The translations under genes were made by a program, and so were the position numbers. The notes below the pieces were generated by a model that saw nothing but the letters and a program-made list of their open reading frames with translations, was not told the DNA's origin and searched no databases. A stretch of 64,000 bases of DNA from positions 1 to 64,000 of the forward strand of contig VAFL01000017.1 of NCBI GenBank assembly GCA_005768755.1, in the 5' to 3' direction. This document shows, piece after piece, positions 8,230 to 16,557 of the stretch; within the stretch, counting starts at the first letter, position 1; each line of letters starts with the position of its first letter. This stretch comes from Paracoccus denitrificans. Lineage in GTDB: Bacteria; Pseudomonadota; Alphaproteobacteria; Rhodobacterales; Rhodobacteraceae.

Positions 8230-8934
8230 ATGAGCGAACCACCCGGATTTCCCAGCCGCCGCAGCTTCCTGAAGGCTTCTGCTGCCACCACAGTGGCGCT
8301 GACCGGCCTCGCCGCTCATGCCCAGTCGCAGCCGGCCGAACCGGTTCCCGCGCTGGAAGATTACCAGCCCGAGTATTTTACGGCCGAAGAATGGGCCTTC
8401 ATCATGGCCGCGACCGCGCGACTGATCCCATCCGACGGCGACGGACCCGGCGCGATCGAGGCGCGGGTGCCGGTCTTCATCGACCGGCAACTGGCTGGCG
8501 ATTACGGCAGCGCCGATGACTGGTACATGACCGGCCCGCATGACGCTTCGGCAGATCCACAGCGTGGCTGGCAGACGCCGCTGGATCCTGCGCAGGTTTA
8601 TCGCGAAGGTATCGCGGCCTTCGATGCATGGTGCGAAACCCAGCACGGTGCGATCTTCGCCGGGCTGGAACCCGCGGTACAGGATCAGGCACTGACGGCA
8701 TTGCAGGAAGGCGATGTGCCCCTGCAGCCAGAGGTGCGCGACCTGTTCTCGATCCTGTTGCAGAACACCAAGGAAGGTTATTTCGCCGATCCCATGTATG
8801 GCGGCAATCACGGCATGCAGGCATGGGTCTATATCGGCTTTCCCGGCGCGCGCGGCAATTTCCGCGAATGGGCCGGGCGCCACAACACGCCGTATCCGCT
8901 TGGTCCGGTATCGATCTCCGGGGAAAGGGCCTGA
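8230..8934 (+). CDS. Gluconate/sorbitol dehydrogenase-type small subunit (subunit 3), Tat-exported
   Basis: The 234-residue protein begins with a twin-arginine signal, SRRSFLKASAA at residues 9-19, followed by a hydrophobic stretch and an AHA cleavage site. The mature part matches the gluconate 2-dehydrogenase subunit 3 family, with WAFIMAATARLIPSD and DPMYGGNHGMQAW. This small subunit is needed for folding and export of the FAD subunit, which lacks its own signal peptide and is thought to be carried across by Tat as a complex. The large subunit gene starts 2 bases after this stop, and the cytochrome gene follows. Confidence 0.92.
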   Translation: MSEPPGFPSRRSFLKASAATTVALTGLAAHAQSQPAEPVPALEDYQPEYFTAEEWAFIMAATARLIPSDGDGPGAIEARVPVFIDRQLAGDYGSADDWYMTGPHDASADPQRGWQTPLDPAQVYREGIAAFDAWCETQHGAIFAGLEPAVQDQALTALQEGDVPLQPEVRDLFSILLQNTKEGYFADPMYGGNHGMQAWVYIGFPGARGNFREWAGRHNTPYPLGPVSISGERA

Positions 8935-8936
8935 TC

Positions 8937-10706
8937 ATGGCGCGCGAGGAAAAGAAGAAAGACGTCGTGATCGTGGGCCTTGGCTGGACAGGCTCGATCA
9001 TCGGGATGGAACTGGCACAGGAAGGGCTGGAGATCCTAGCCCTGGAGCGCGGAGAGGACCGCGCCACTGTCCCCGATTTCAAATATCCCAACATGATCGA
9101 CGAGCTGCGCTATGGCGTGCGCGTAAAACTGATGCAGCCGCCCGCGATCCAGACCCAGACCGTTCGGCGCAATGCCGGTGAAACGGCGCTTCCCTATCGC
9201 GCCCTGGGGTCATATCTGCCCGGCAATGGCGTCGGCGGCGCGGGCGTGCACTGGAACGGTTTGAACTGGCGCCCGATGCCGGAAGAATTGAACCTGCGAT
9301 CCTATGTCACCGAAAACTGGGGCGCTGAGATCATTCCAGAAGACATGCTTCTGGGCGACTACCCCGTCAGCTATGACGAGCTGGAGCCACATTTCACCCG
9401 GTTTGAGCATGTTGCCGGTATCTCGGGCCAGGCGGGCAATCTGAACGGGCGCATCGTGCCGGGCGGGAACCCGTTCGAGGGCTGGCGGTCGCGCGATTAT
9501 CCGATGCCACCCATGCCGTCGACCTGGGACAGCACCAAGTTTGCCGAAGCCGCCAAATCGATGGGCTACCACCCGTTCCCGGCACCTGCCGGGATCGCTT
9601 CGACCGCCTATGTGAACGAATACGGCATGCAGATGGGACCGTGCAATTTCTGCGGCTTCTGCGAAAGATTCGGCTGTTTCCAATATTCCAAGTCCTCGCC
9701 GCAGACCGCCATCATCGATGCCCTGAAGCGCCAGCCGAATTTCAGCTATCGTACCGGGGCCGAGGTGCTGCGTGTCGAACTGGCCGCCGACGGCAAGACC
9801 GCAACCGGCGTGACCTATTTTGACGACGCGACCCAGGAAGAGGTGTTCCAGCCCGCCGATATGGTGGTTCTGGCATCCTACCAGCTGAACAACGTGCATC
9901 TGATGCTGCTGTCCGGCATCGGCCAGCCTTATGATCCGGTAACGGGCGAAGGCGTGACCGGCAGAAGCTATGCCTATCAGATGAATGGCGGGGTCACGAT
10001 GTTCTTCAAGGAAGACATCTTCAATCCCTTCGTCGGTCACGGTTCGAACGGGCAGGTGATCGACGATTTCGCCATCAACCAGATCGACTTCGGGGCCGAA
10101 GGCTTTATCGGCGGCTCCTATTGGCGATCGGGCACGTTCAACGGCCAGCCGATCCGGTCAATGTCGTTGCCATCCGGCACGCCGTCATGGGGCGCGGGCT
10201 GGAAATCTGCGATCAAGGAGTGGTACGGGCATTCGATGTCCATCGGGTCGCACGGCTCGCATATGGCCTACAAGACCAACCATCTTGATCTGGACCCGAC
10301 CTACAAGGACCGGCACGGTCGGCCATTGATGCGCATGACCTTCGACTGGAACCCGAATGACCTGCGCATGAATCAGTTCATGAAATCGAAGATGGAGCCG
10401 CTTGCCGCGTCGATGAATCCCGATCTGATGCAATCGGGCTTCAAGGATATCGGCGCGCATTATGACGTGCGGCCCTATCAGACGACCCATAACACCGGCG
10501 GCCATATCATGTCCGAAAACCCGGCCGAGGGGGTGGTGAACCGCTTTTCCCAGGTCTGGGGAATACACAATGTCTTCGCGACGGGGGCCGGGAATTTCGT
10601 GCAGAACACGCAATATAACCCGACCGGGCTGGTCGGCGGGCTGGCCTATTGGACGGCCCATGCGATCCGCACGCAATATCTGTCCAACCCGCGTCCATTG
10701 GTCTGA
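8937..10706 (+). CDS. GMC oxidoreductase, FAD catalytic subunit of periplasmic sugar/polyol dehydrogenase
   Basis: From ATG 8937 the protein has 589 residues. The N-terminus holds the FAD dinucleotide motif VVIVGLGWTGSIIG (about 10-23), and GNGVGGAGVHWNG is the second FAD contact. A Cys cluster CNFCGFCERFGC starts at Cys236 (Cys236, 239, 242, 247) and corresponds to the iron-sulfur region of FAD-dependent glucose and gluconate dehydrogenases. The C-terminal part has the GMC histidine region TTHNTGGHIMS and a final GLVGGLAYWTA. No signal peptide is present, consistent with co-export by the Tat small subunit. Electrons would pass to the triheme cytochrome encoded next. Substrate unknown among sugars, gluconate and sorbitol. 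Confidence 0.92.
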   Translation: MAREEKKKDVVIVGLGWTGSIIGMELAQEGLEILALERGEDRATVPDFKYPNMIDELRYGVRVKLMQPPAIQTQTVRRNAGETALPYRALGSYLPGNGVGGAGVHWNGLNWRPMPEELNLRSYVTENWGAEIIPEDMLLGDYPVSYDELEPHFTRFEHVAGISGQAGNLNGRIVPGGNPFEGWRSRDYPMPPMPSTWDSTKFAEAAKSMGYHPFPAPAGIASTAYVNEYGMQMGPCNFCGFCERFGCFQYSKSSPQTAIIDALKRQPNFSYRTGAEVLRVELAADGKTATGVTYFDDATQEEVFQPADMVVLASYQLNNVHLMLLSGIGQPYDPVTGEGVTGRSYAYQMNGGVTMFFKEDIFNPFVGHGSNGQVIDDFAINQIDFGAEGFIGGSYWRSGTFNGQPIRSMSLPSGTPSWGAGWKSAIKEWYGHSMSIGSHGSHMAYKTNHLDLDPTYKDRHGRPLMRMTFDWNPNDLRMNQFMKSKMEPLAASMNPDLMQSGFKDIGAHYDVRPYQTTHNTGGHIMSENPAEGVVNRFSQVWGIHNVFATGAGNFVQNTQYNPTGLVGGLAYWTAHAIRTQYLSNPRPLV

Positions 10707-10721
10707 GAAAGGGGCGATGTC

Positions 10722-12146
10722 ATGATCAAGCTACTTCGTTTCCTTGCCGCGCTGGCACTGATCGGGCTGGTGGTGCTGCTGGCGATCATCTTCCTGCCGG
10801 TGCACAAGACCGCACCGACCGCAGAGCTGCCAGAAGACTGGACGCCACCCGAAGGCGCGGGCGAATACGCCATGTATGCGGCGGACTGCAAAGCCTGCCA
10901 CACAGCGGCGGACGGCCAGCCCTTCGCGGGCGGATTGGCCGTGGCCAGCCCGATGGGCACGATCTGGTCGACCAATATCACGCCAGATCCGGAAACCGGG
11001 ATCGGGAACTATACGCTCGATCAGTTTCGTGCCGCACTTTATGACGGGATCGCGGCCGATGGGCGGCATCTTTATCCGGCCATGCCGTACGAAAACTACC
11101 GCAAGCTGACCGAAGAAGATGTTCGCGCGCTTTACGATTACTTCATGAACGAGGTCGAGCCGGTAGAAAACGAAGTGACCGAAACCGCGCTTCGCTTCCC
11201 GTTCAACCAGCGATGGGGAATCCGGGTCTGGAACTGGATCGCGCTGCGCGGCGATGCGGGCTTTACCCCCGCAGGCGTGTCCGAGGTGCAGGACCGCGGC
11301 CAGTATCTGGTCGAAGGGCCCGGGCACTGCGCCGCCTGCCACAGCCCGCGCACCCGCTTCATGACGCAGGAGGGGACGTCGCTTGGTCAGGACGGGTTCC
11401 TGACCGGCGGCGTGCTGAATGGCTGGAACGTGCCTGCGCTGCGCGGCGAAGGCAGCGAGTCGCAGCAATGGGACATCGACCAGCTGGCGATGTATCTGGC
11501 CACCGGGCGCAACATCCACTCGACCGCGAATGGCGAAATGGGGCTGGTCGTCAGTGAATCGCTTCAACACCTGACGGACGAGGACAACATTGCAATCGCC
11601 GCCTTCCTGAAAGGCGCCGACGGGGCCGCGGTGGAATTGCCCGAAAGCATCGTCGCCGAGGGCACGCAAGCATTGCCAGCACCCGATGCCGATCCAGCAG
11701 GAGAAGCCACGGCAACGATGCTGACAGAAGCATCGCCCGACATGCCGCTTGGCGCGCGGCTGTATCTGGACAACTGCAATGCCTGCCATTTCGCGTCTGG
11801 TCGCGGCGCCCCGGAAATCTTCCCTGAACTGGCCGGGAACGATCTTGCCAACGGGACGGAATCCGCCGCGCTGATCGGGATCATCCTGAACGGGGCCGAG
11901 GTCTCCTCGACCGAGCTGCGGCCGATGCATCTGGTCATGCAGGGCTATGCTGACCGGTTGTCGGATGAAGAGGTGGCCGAACTTGCGACTTTCGTACGCT
12001 CTGCCTGGGGAAATGACGGCTCTGCCGTGACGCCCGATCAGGTGGCGGCGATCCGCGATCAGGAATCGCATGACGCGACCGGCCCGGACACGATCGTCGA
12101 TGCGGTGCCAGAGGCCGCGACGGCAGACGATTCAGCGGCTGAATAG
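10722..12146 (+). CDS. Membrane-anchored triheme cytochrome c subunit of the FAD dehydrogenase
   Basis: A 474-residue protein with one N-terminal membrane helix (LLRFLAALALIGLVVLL) and three haem c sites: CKACH at 56-60, CAACH at 203-207 and CNACH at 352-356. Each lies in its own cytochrome domain. This is the architecture of the cytochrome subunit of gluconate, sorbitol and alcohol dehydrogenases, which hands electrons from FAD to ubiquinone. A tail rich in Ala, Asp and Glu follows the third domain. It is the third gene of the small subunit-FAD subunit-cytochrome operon. Confidence 0.94.
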   Translation: MIKLLRFLAALALIGLVVLLAIIFLPVHKTAPTAELPEDWTPPEGAGEYAMYAADCKACHTAADGQPFAGGLAVASPMGTIWSTNITPDPETGIGNYTLDQFRAALYDGIAADGRHLYPAMPYENYRKLTEEDVRALYDYFMNEVEPVENEVTETALRFPFNQRWGIRVWNWIALRGDAGFTPAGVSEVQDRGQYLVEGPGHCAACHSPRTRFMTQEGTSLGQDGFLTGGVLNGWNVPALRGEGSESQQWDIDQLAMYLATGRNIHSTANGEMGLVVSESLQHLTDEDNIAIAAFLKGADGAAVELPESIVAEGTQALPAPDADPAGEATATMLTEASPDMPLGARLYLDNCNACHFASGRGAPEIFPELAGNDLANGTESAALIGIILNGAEVSSTELRPMHLVMQGYADRLSDEEVAELATFVRSAWGNDGSAVTPDQVAAIRDQESHDATGPDTIVDAVPEAATADDSAAE

Positions 12147-12173
12147 ACGCGTCTGTTCACTGCCAAAAAGCAA

Positions 12174-12200
12174 GGGGCGGCGGGTTTATCCAGCCGCCCC
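12174..12200 (-). terminator. Terminator between convergent cytochrome and aldehyde dehydrogenase genes
   Basis: GGGGCGGC (12174-12181) pairs with GCCGCCCC (12193-12200) around an 11-base loop. Read on the minus strand, the stem is followed within a few bases by CTTTTT, so it works best as a rho-independent terminator for the aldehyde dehydrogenase gene. It may also stop the opposing operon. Confidence 0.75.
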
Positions 12201-12222
12201 TGGTCATTGGGAACGACCGCGA

Positions 12223-13683
12223 TCAGCCGTGATGCGCGGTTACCGTCTTCAGGCGGGAAAAGCCGTATAGCGCCTCGAACCCCTTTTCGCGGCCATGGCC
12301 GGATTTTCCCGTCCCGCCGAACGGCAGTTCGATCCCGCCGCCAGCGCCGTAGTTGTTGATGAAGACCTGACCCACATTCAGCTTGCGTGCCATCCGCATC
12401 TGCCGCGCCCCGTCGCGGGTCCACAGGCCAGCGACCAGCCCGTAATCGGTGCCATTGGCGATCCGCAAGGCCTCGGCCTCGTCCTCGAACGGGATCAGCA
12501 CCTGCACGGGGCCGAAGATCTCTTCCTGCGCCAGACGGTGATCGGGGGGCACATCCGCGAACAGGATCGGGGCAACATAATGGCCACCCGCTGGCGCCTC
12601 GGGCAGGATCGTCCCTTCCGCCGCCACGGTGAGATCCTGCTTTCCAAGCGCGATATAGTCCGCGACGATCTTCTTCTGCTTGCCCGAGACAAGCGGACCA
12701 AGGTCGCGGTTTTCGGGCGCGGGACCGACCGTCAGACCGGCATAGACCGCCGCCATCCGTTCGCGCACCTGATCGTAGATCCCGCGCTGCACCAGCACCC
12801 GCGACGCCGCAGAACAGGTCTGACCCGCGCCCTGCACGCAAGCGCCCACAAGCGTCGGCAGCGTCGCCTCCAGATCGACATCGTCGAAAACGATATGCGG
12901 GGATTTTCCGCCCAGTTCCAGCGTCACAGGAACGACGTTCTTCGCCGCCGCTTCCTGAATATGCCGCCCCGTCATGACCGATCCCGTGAACGACACATGA
13001 TCGACGCCCGGGTGGGTGGACAGCGCCGCGCCCACTTCCGCGCCGTAACCCGTCACGACGTTCAGCGCACCTGCCGGCAGTCCCGCTTCTGACGCCAGCG
13101 CCGCGAAGGCCAGCGACGACAGCGAGGCATCCTCGGCGGGTTTCAGAACGCAGGCATTCCCCATCGCCAGCGCCGCGCCCACAGACCGGCCGAGGATCTG
13201 CATCGGATAGTTCCACGGAATGATATGGGCGGTCACGCCATGCGGTTCGCGCAACGTATAGACCGTAAAGCCGTCCTGATAGGGTATGGTCGTGCCGTGC
13301 AGCTTGTCCGCCGCACCGCCGTAGTATTCCAGATAGCGGGCAAGCGCGATGGAATCGTTGCGGGCCTGTTTCATCGGCTTGCCGACATCGGTCGATTCCA
13401 GAAAGGCCAGTTCCTCGGCCCGGTCCAATACCAGTTTCGACAACCGGGTCAGGATGCGTCCGCGCTCAAAGGCCGGGGTGCGGCCCCATTCGCCTTCCAG
13501 GGCTTGTTCCGCCGCCACGACGGCTTTGCCCACATCATCCGCCGTTCCCTGACCGATGGCACCGATCGCCTCGCCCGTCGACGGATTTTCAACCGGGATC
13601 GTGTCCGGATTACCGGGCCGCTGCCACTGGCCGCCAATGAAGATCATCGTCGGATCGAACCAGAGCGATTGTTGAATTTTCAT
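12223..13683 (-). CDS. Aldehyde dehydrogenase family protein
   Basis: The 486-residue protein is a full-length NAD(P)-dependent ALDH. Visible motifs are IPWNYPM (cofactor and oxyanion Asn), VSFTGS (Rossmann loop), LELGGKSP (general-base Glu), GQTCSAASR (catalytic Cys) and the C-terminal LPFGGTGKSGHGREKG. Overall it resembles the betaine aldehyde/gamma-aminobutyraldehyde group, but specificity cannot be set by eye. Start MKIQQSLWFDP at 13683 could be trimmed to the methionine 12 residues later. It is transcribed away from the TRAP QM genes and towards the dehydrogenase complex. Confidence 0.95.
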   Translation of the reverse strand: MKIQQSLWFDPTMIFIGGQWQRPGNPDTIPVENPSTGEAIGAIGQGTADDVGKAVVAAEQALEGEWGRTPAFERGRILTRLSKLVLDRAEELAFLESTDVGKPMKQARNDSIALARYLEYYGGAADKLHGTTIPYQDGFTVYTLREPHGVTAHIIPWNYPMQILGRSVGAALAMGNACVLKPAEDASLSSLAFAALASEAGLPAGALNVVTGYGAEVGAALSTHPGVDHVSFTGSVMTGRHIQEAAAKNVVPVTLELGGKSPHIVFDDVDLEATLPTLVGACVQGAGQTCSAASRVLVQRGIYDQVRERMAAVYAGLTVGPAPENRDLGPLVSGKQKKIVADYIALGKQDLTVAAEGTILPEAPAGGHYVAPILFADVPPDHRLAQEEIFGPVQVLIPFEDEAEALRIANGTDYGLVAGLWTRDGARQMRMARKLNVGQVFINNYGAGGGIELPFGGTGKSGHGREKGFEALYGFSRLKTVTAHHG

Positions 13684-13872
13684 GTGATTCTCCGCTTAGC
13701 CGCAGCACGTCTTGCGGCCTGCGGGATAACCCAACGGAAGCACGTTGCCCATACCCGCCCGAAGACAAGCGTTTCTATGGGTGACAAACCCGGTTGAACT
13801 TGGGATGAATGCGCCCGACACGGGGACTGCGGCGCATGATCACGCGACAGACGCCCGTCAGAGGAGGAACCC

Positions 13873-14370
13873 ATGACCAACACGGCGCGCAAAGCAGCCG
13901 AGTGGCTGATGTCACTGACCCACAACCTTGCGGCACTGCTGCTGGCCATCGCGTCGGTGATGGTGATCTGGCAGGTGTTCACCCGCTTCGTGCTTGGCAG
14001 CGCTTCGGGCTGGTCAGAGGTGGCTTCGCGCGCGACGATCATCTGGATGGTATTCATTGCGGCTGGCGTCGCATTCCGCACCGGCGCCATGATCTCGCTT
14101 GAATTTATCCGCAGCGTGTTGCCGCAGGGCGCCCGGCGCGCCGTGATGTGGCTGGTTGCGGCGCTGACGCTGCTGTTTCTGGGCGTGCTTGGCTGGTATG
14201 GCCTGCAGATGACGCTGCGCGTGCAGAACCAGAAGGTCGCCATGCTTGGCGTTTCAATGAGCTGGCTTTACGCGGCCATCCCGACCGGCTGCCTGATCGC
14301 CGTTCCGGGCGTCATTCTGGCGCTGATCGACCCGCCCATCCGCCCCGAAGATCAGGAGGGGGCGGCATGA
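13873..14370 (+). CDS. TRAP transporter small permease (DctQ family)
   Basis: A 165-residue, four-helix protein beginning MTNTARKAAEWLMSLTHNLAA, with a GAGGAGG ribosome site and the DctQ mid segment TGAMISLEFI. It overlaps the large permease gene by ATGA. No binding-protein gene adjoins: the upstream neighbour is a divergent aldehyde dehydrogenase and the downstream gene after DctM is a dehydrogenase. The DctP partner must be encoded elsewhere. Confidence 0.92.
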   Translation: MTNTARKAAEWLMSLTHNLAALLLAIASVMVIWQVFTRFVLGSASGWSEVASRATIIWMVFIAAGVAFRTGAMISLEFIRSVLPQGARRAVMWLVAALTLLFLGVLGWYGLQMTLRVQNQKVAMLGVSMSWLYAAIPTGCLIAVPGVILALIDPPIRPEDQEGAA

Positions 14371-15638
14371 ATGCTGCAATTGCCGCATCGCTGATCATCC
14401 TGTTTGTGCTGTCGGTGCCCGTGGCCGTCGCCATCGGCCTGTCGGCAATGTTCGGGATCACCTTCTTCTCGACCATGCCGCTTCTGGTCGTGCCGCAAAA
14501 GATTTTCACCAGCCTCGACAGCTTTCCGTTGCTGGCCGTGCCCTTTTTCATCCTTGCCGGGAATCTGATGTCGCGGGGGGGTGTGTCCGCCCGTCTGGTT
14601 GATTTTGCGAAATCCATCATCGGCGGGATGCAGGGCGGATTGGCCAGCACCTGCGTCGTCACCTGCATGATCTTCGCGGCGATTTCGGGATCATCGGTCG
14701 CCACCACCTATGCCATCGGCGCGATCCTGATCCCGGCCATGGTCGCCCATGGCTATCCCAGGCCAATGGCGGCGACCATTCAGGCATCATCGGCGGAACT
14801 GGGGGTCATCATTCCACCATCCGTCCCGATGATCATCTATGCGGTTTCGACGGAAACCTCGGTCACGAAATTGTTCATGGCCGGCATCGGGCCCGGCATC
14901 CTCATAGCCGTCATGCTGGTCATCATGGTCCAGATCTGGTGCCGTTTCGCAGGTCTGGGCAAGCGCGACGGCGATCAGCGTCTTTCCTTCCTTGCCAGCG
15001 CGCGCAGCGCCTTCTGGGCGCTGATGCTGCCGATCATCATCCTTGGCGGGATCTATGGTGGCGTCTTCACGCCCACCGAGGCCGCCGCCGTCGCCGTGGG
15101 CTATGCCCTGTTGGTGGGCATGTTCATCTACCGCGAGATCCGCCCCGCCGATCTGCCGGACATCTTTCGCAGTGCCGCCGTGTCGACGGCGGCCATCATG
15201 CTGATCATCGGCACGGCGGGGCTTCTGTCCTTCCTTGTGAACCTGTCCGGCCTGCCGCGCGTGATTGGCGTCTGGGCCGAAGGGAATTTCGCCAGTCCCC
15301 TGGCGTTCCTGCTGGCGATCAACATCCTGCTGTTCGTGGTCGGCATGTTCATCGAAACCTCTGCCGCGATTCTGGTGCTGGGCCCGGTGCTGGCACCCAT
15401 CGCCATCAGCTACGGCATCGACCCGGTGCATTTTGGTGTGGTCATGATCGTGAATCTTGCCATGGGGATGATCACACCGCCGCTTGGCGTAAACCTGTTC
15501 GCCGCCGCGTCGGTGGCCCAGATCCCCGTTCAGCGCTTGTTCAAATCGCTGCTGATGCCACTGGCGACAGTCATTCTGGCGCTTTTGCTGATCACCTATG
15601 TTCCTGCGATCAGCCTGTATCTGACGCGGGGACTGTAA
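14367..15638 (+). CDS. TRAP transporter large permease (DctM family)
   Basis: A 423-residue polytopic permease from ATG 14367, which overlaps the dctQ stop. It has the DctM signatures FPLLAVPFFILAGNLMSRGG, GSSVATTYAIGAI, SSAELGVIIPPSVPMIIYA and the C-terminal TPPLGVNLFAAASVA. Open reading continues 73 codons upstream in this frame, but that part is antisense to nothing and overlaps dctQ, so the coupled start is preferred. It forms the transport core with the preceding small subunit. Confidence 0.95.
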   Translation: MNAAIAASLIILFVLSVPVAVAIGLSAMFGITFFSTMPLLVVPQKIFTSLDSFPLLAVPFFILAGNLMSRGGVSARLVDFAKSIIGGMQGGLASTCVVTCMIFAAISGSSVATTYAIGAILIPAMVAHGYPRPMAATIQASSAELGVIIPPSVPMIIYAVSTETSVTKLFMAGIGPGILIAVMLVIMVQIWCRFAGLGKRDGDQRLSFLASARSAFWALMLPIIILGGIYGGVFTPTEAAAVAVGYALLVGMFIYREIRPADLPDIFRSAAVSTAAIMLIIGTAGLLSFLVNLSGLPRVIGVWAEGNFASPLAFLLAINILLFVVGMFIETSAAILVLGPVLAPIAISYGIDPVHFGVVMIVNLAMGMITPPLGVNLFAAASVAQIPVQRLFKSLLMPLATVILALLLITYVPAISLYLTRGL

Positions 15639-15669
15639 GATGGGGGGCTTCAAGATGGAGAAAGACGAA

Positions 15670-16554
15670 ATGACCATGGAACGCATCGGGATCGTCGGCA
15701 TCGGGCTGATGGGGCATGGCATCGCGCATAACATCGTGACCAAGGGCTGGCCGCTTGGTTATCTTCACCACGCGGGAAACCAGCCCTCTGATGATCTGCT
15801 GCAAGCAGGGGCACGGCAATTCGACGATGTGGCCTCGCTGGCGGCGGAAAGCGATATCCTGCTGCTTTGCGTGACCGGCACCCCGCAGGTCGAGGACGTG
15901 CTGACCGGATCGGGTGATCTGCTGGCCAATCTGCGCCCCGGGATGGTCGTTGTCGACTGCTCGACCGCGATCCCGGAATCGACGCTGGCCCTTGCCCGTC
16001 TGGTCCAGGACAAGGGTGCCCATTTCATCGATGCCGCCATGACCCGCACCCCGAAAGAGGCGCATGAGGGGCGGCTGAACCTGCTGATCGGCGGCGATCC
16101 GGCCATCGTCGATCGCGTCAGCCCGGTGCTGGAAACATTTTCCGAAAACCGTTTCTATGCCGGTCCGGTCAGTTCCGGCCACCGGCTGAAGCTGCTGCAC
16201 AACTTTGTCTCGCTCGGCTCGGTCACGCTGATCGCGGAAGCCGCCGCCTGCGCGCGCGCGGCAGGAATCGATGATGCCGTTCTGGTTGATTGCCTGAAAC
16301 GCGGTGGCGGCTATGGCGCGGGCCTTGATCGGATGGCGCCGTATCTGCTGGACGGGGCCGTTGATCAGCTGCGCTTTACCGTGTCGAACAGCCTGAAAGA
16401 CCTGACCTATTACAATGCCATGGCCGATGAGGTCGGCACCCCCCACCTGATCGCCCAAGCCACCCGCGACATCATGGCCCGGCTGGTCGAGGATGGCCAC
16501 GGCGACGCGCTTCTGCCCCGGCAGGTCGATCTGATGACCAAAGACGGCGGCTGA
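15670..16554 (+). CDS. NAD(P)-dependent 3-hydroxyacid dehydrogenase (HIBADH family)
   Basis: Taken from ATG 15670 (GGAG nine bases upstream) the protein has 294 residues. An in-frame ATG at 15640, just after the dctM stop, would add ten. The N-terminal cofactor motif is GIVGIGLMGHGIA, and the catalytic lysine is in GHRLKLLHNF of the second domain. The substrate loop reads DAAMTRTPKEAHEGRLN, unlike the SGG loop of 3-hydroxyisobutyrate dehydrogenase itself, so another beta- or 4-hydroxy acid is likely. Clustering with TRAP permeases suggests it oxidises an imported hydroxy acid. Confidence 0.9.
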   Translation: MTMERIGIVGIGLMGHGIAHNIVTKGWPLGYLHHAGNQPSDDLLQAGARQFDDVASLAAESDILLLCVTGTPQVEDVLTGSGDLLANLRPGMVVVDCSTAIPESTLALARLVQDKGAHFIDAAMTRTPKEAHEGRLNLLIGGDPAIVDRVSPVLETFSENRFYAGPVSSGHRLKLLHNFVSLGSVTLIAEAAACARAAGIDDAVLVDCLKRGGGYGAGLDRMAPYLLDGAVDQLRFTVSNSLKDLTYYNAMADEVGTPHLIAQATRDIMARLVEDGHGDALLPRQVDLMTKDGG

Positions 16555-16557
16555 GAG

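Noticed and set aside
8628..8936. Upstream extension of the GMC dehydrogenase frame
   Set aside because: It overlaps the Tat small-subunit gene in another frame. The FAD motif starts directly after ATG 8937.
10731..12071. A 446-codon open frame antisense to the triheme cytochrome
   Set aside because: The sense frame has three haem motifs and an anchor helix. The antisense frame shows no domain or plausible start context.
13699..13718. GCCGCA-8-TGCGGC inverted repeat upstream of the aldehyde dehydrogenase as an operator
   Set aside because: Six-base GC arms are common by chance at this base composition, and no regulator gene is next to it.
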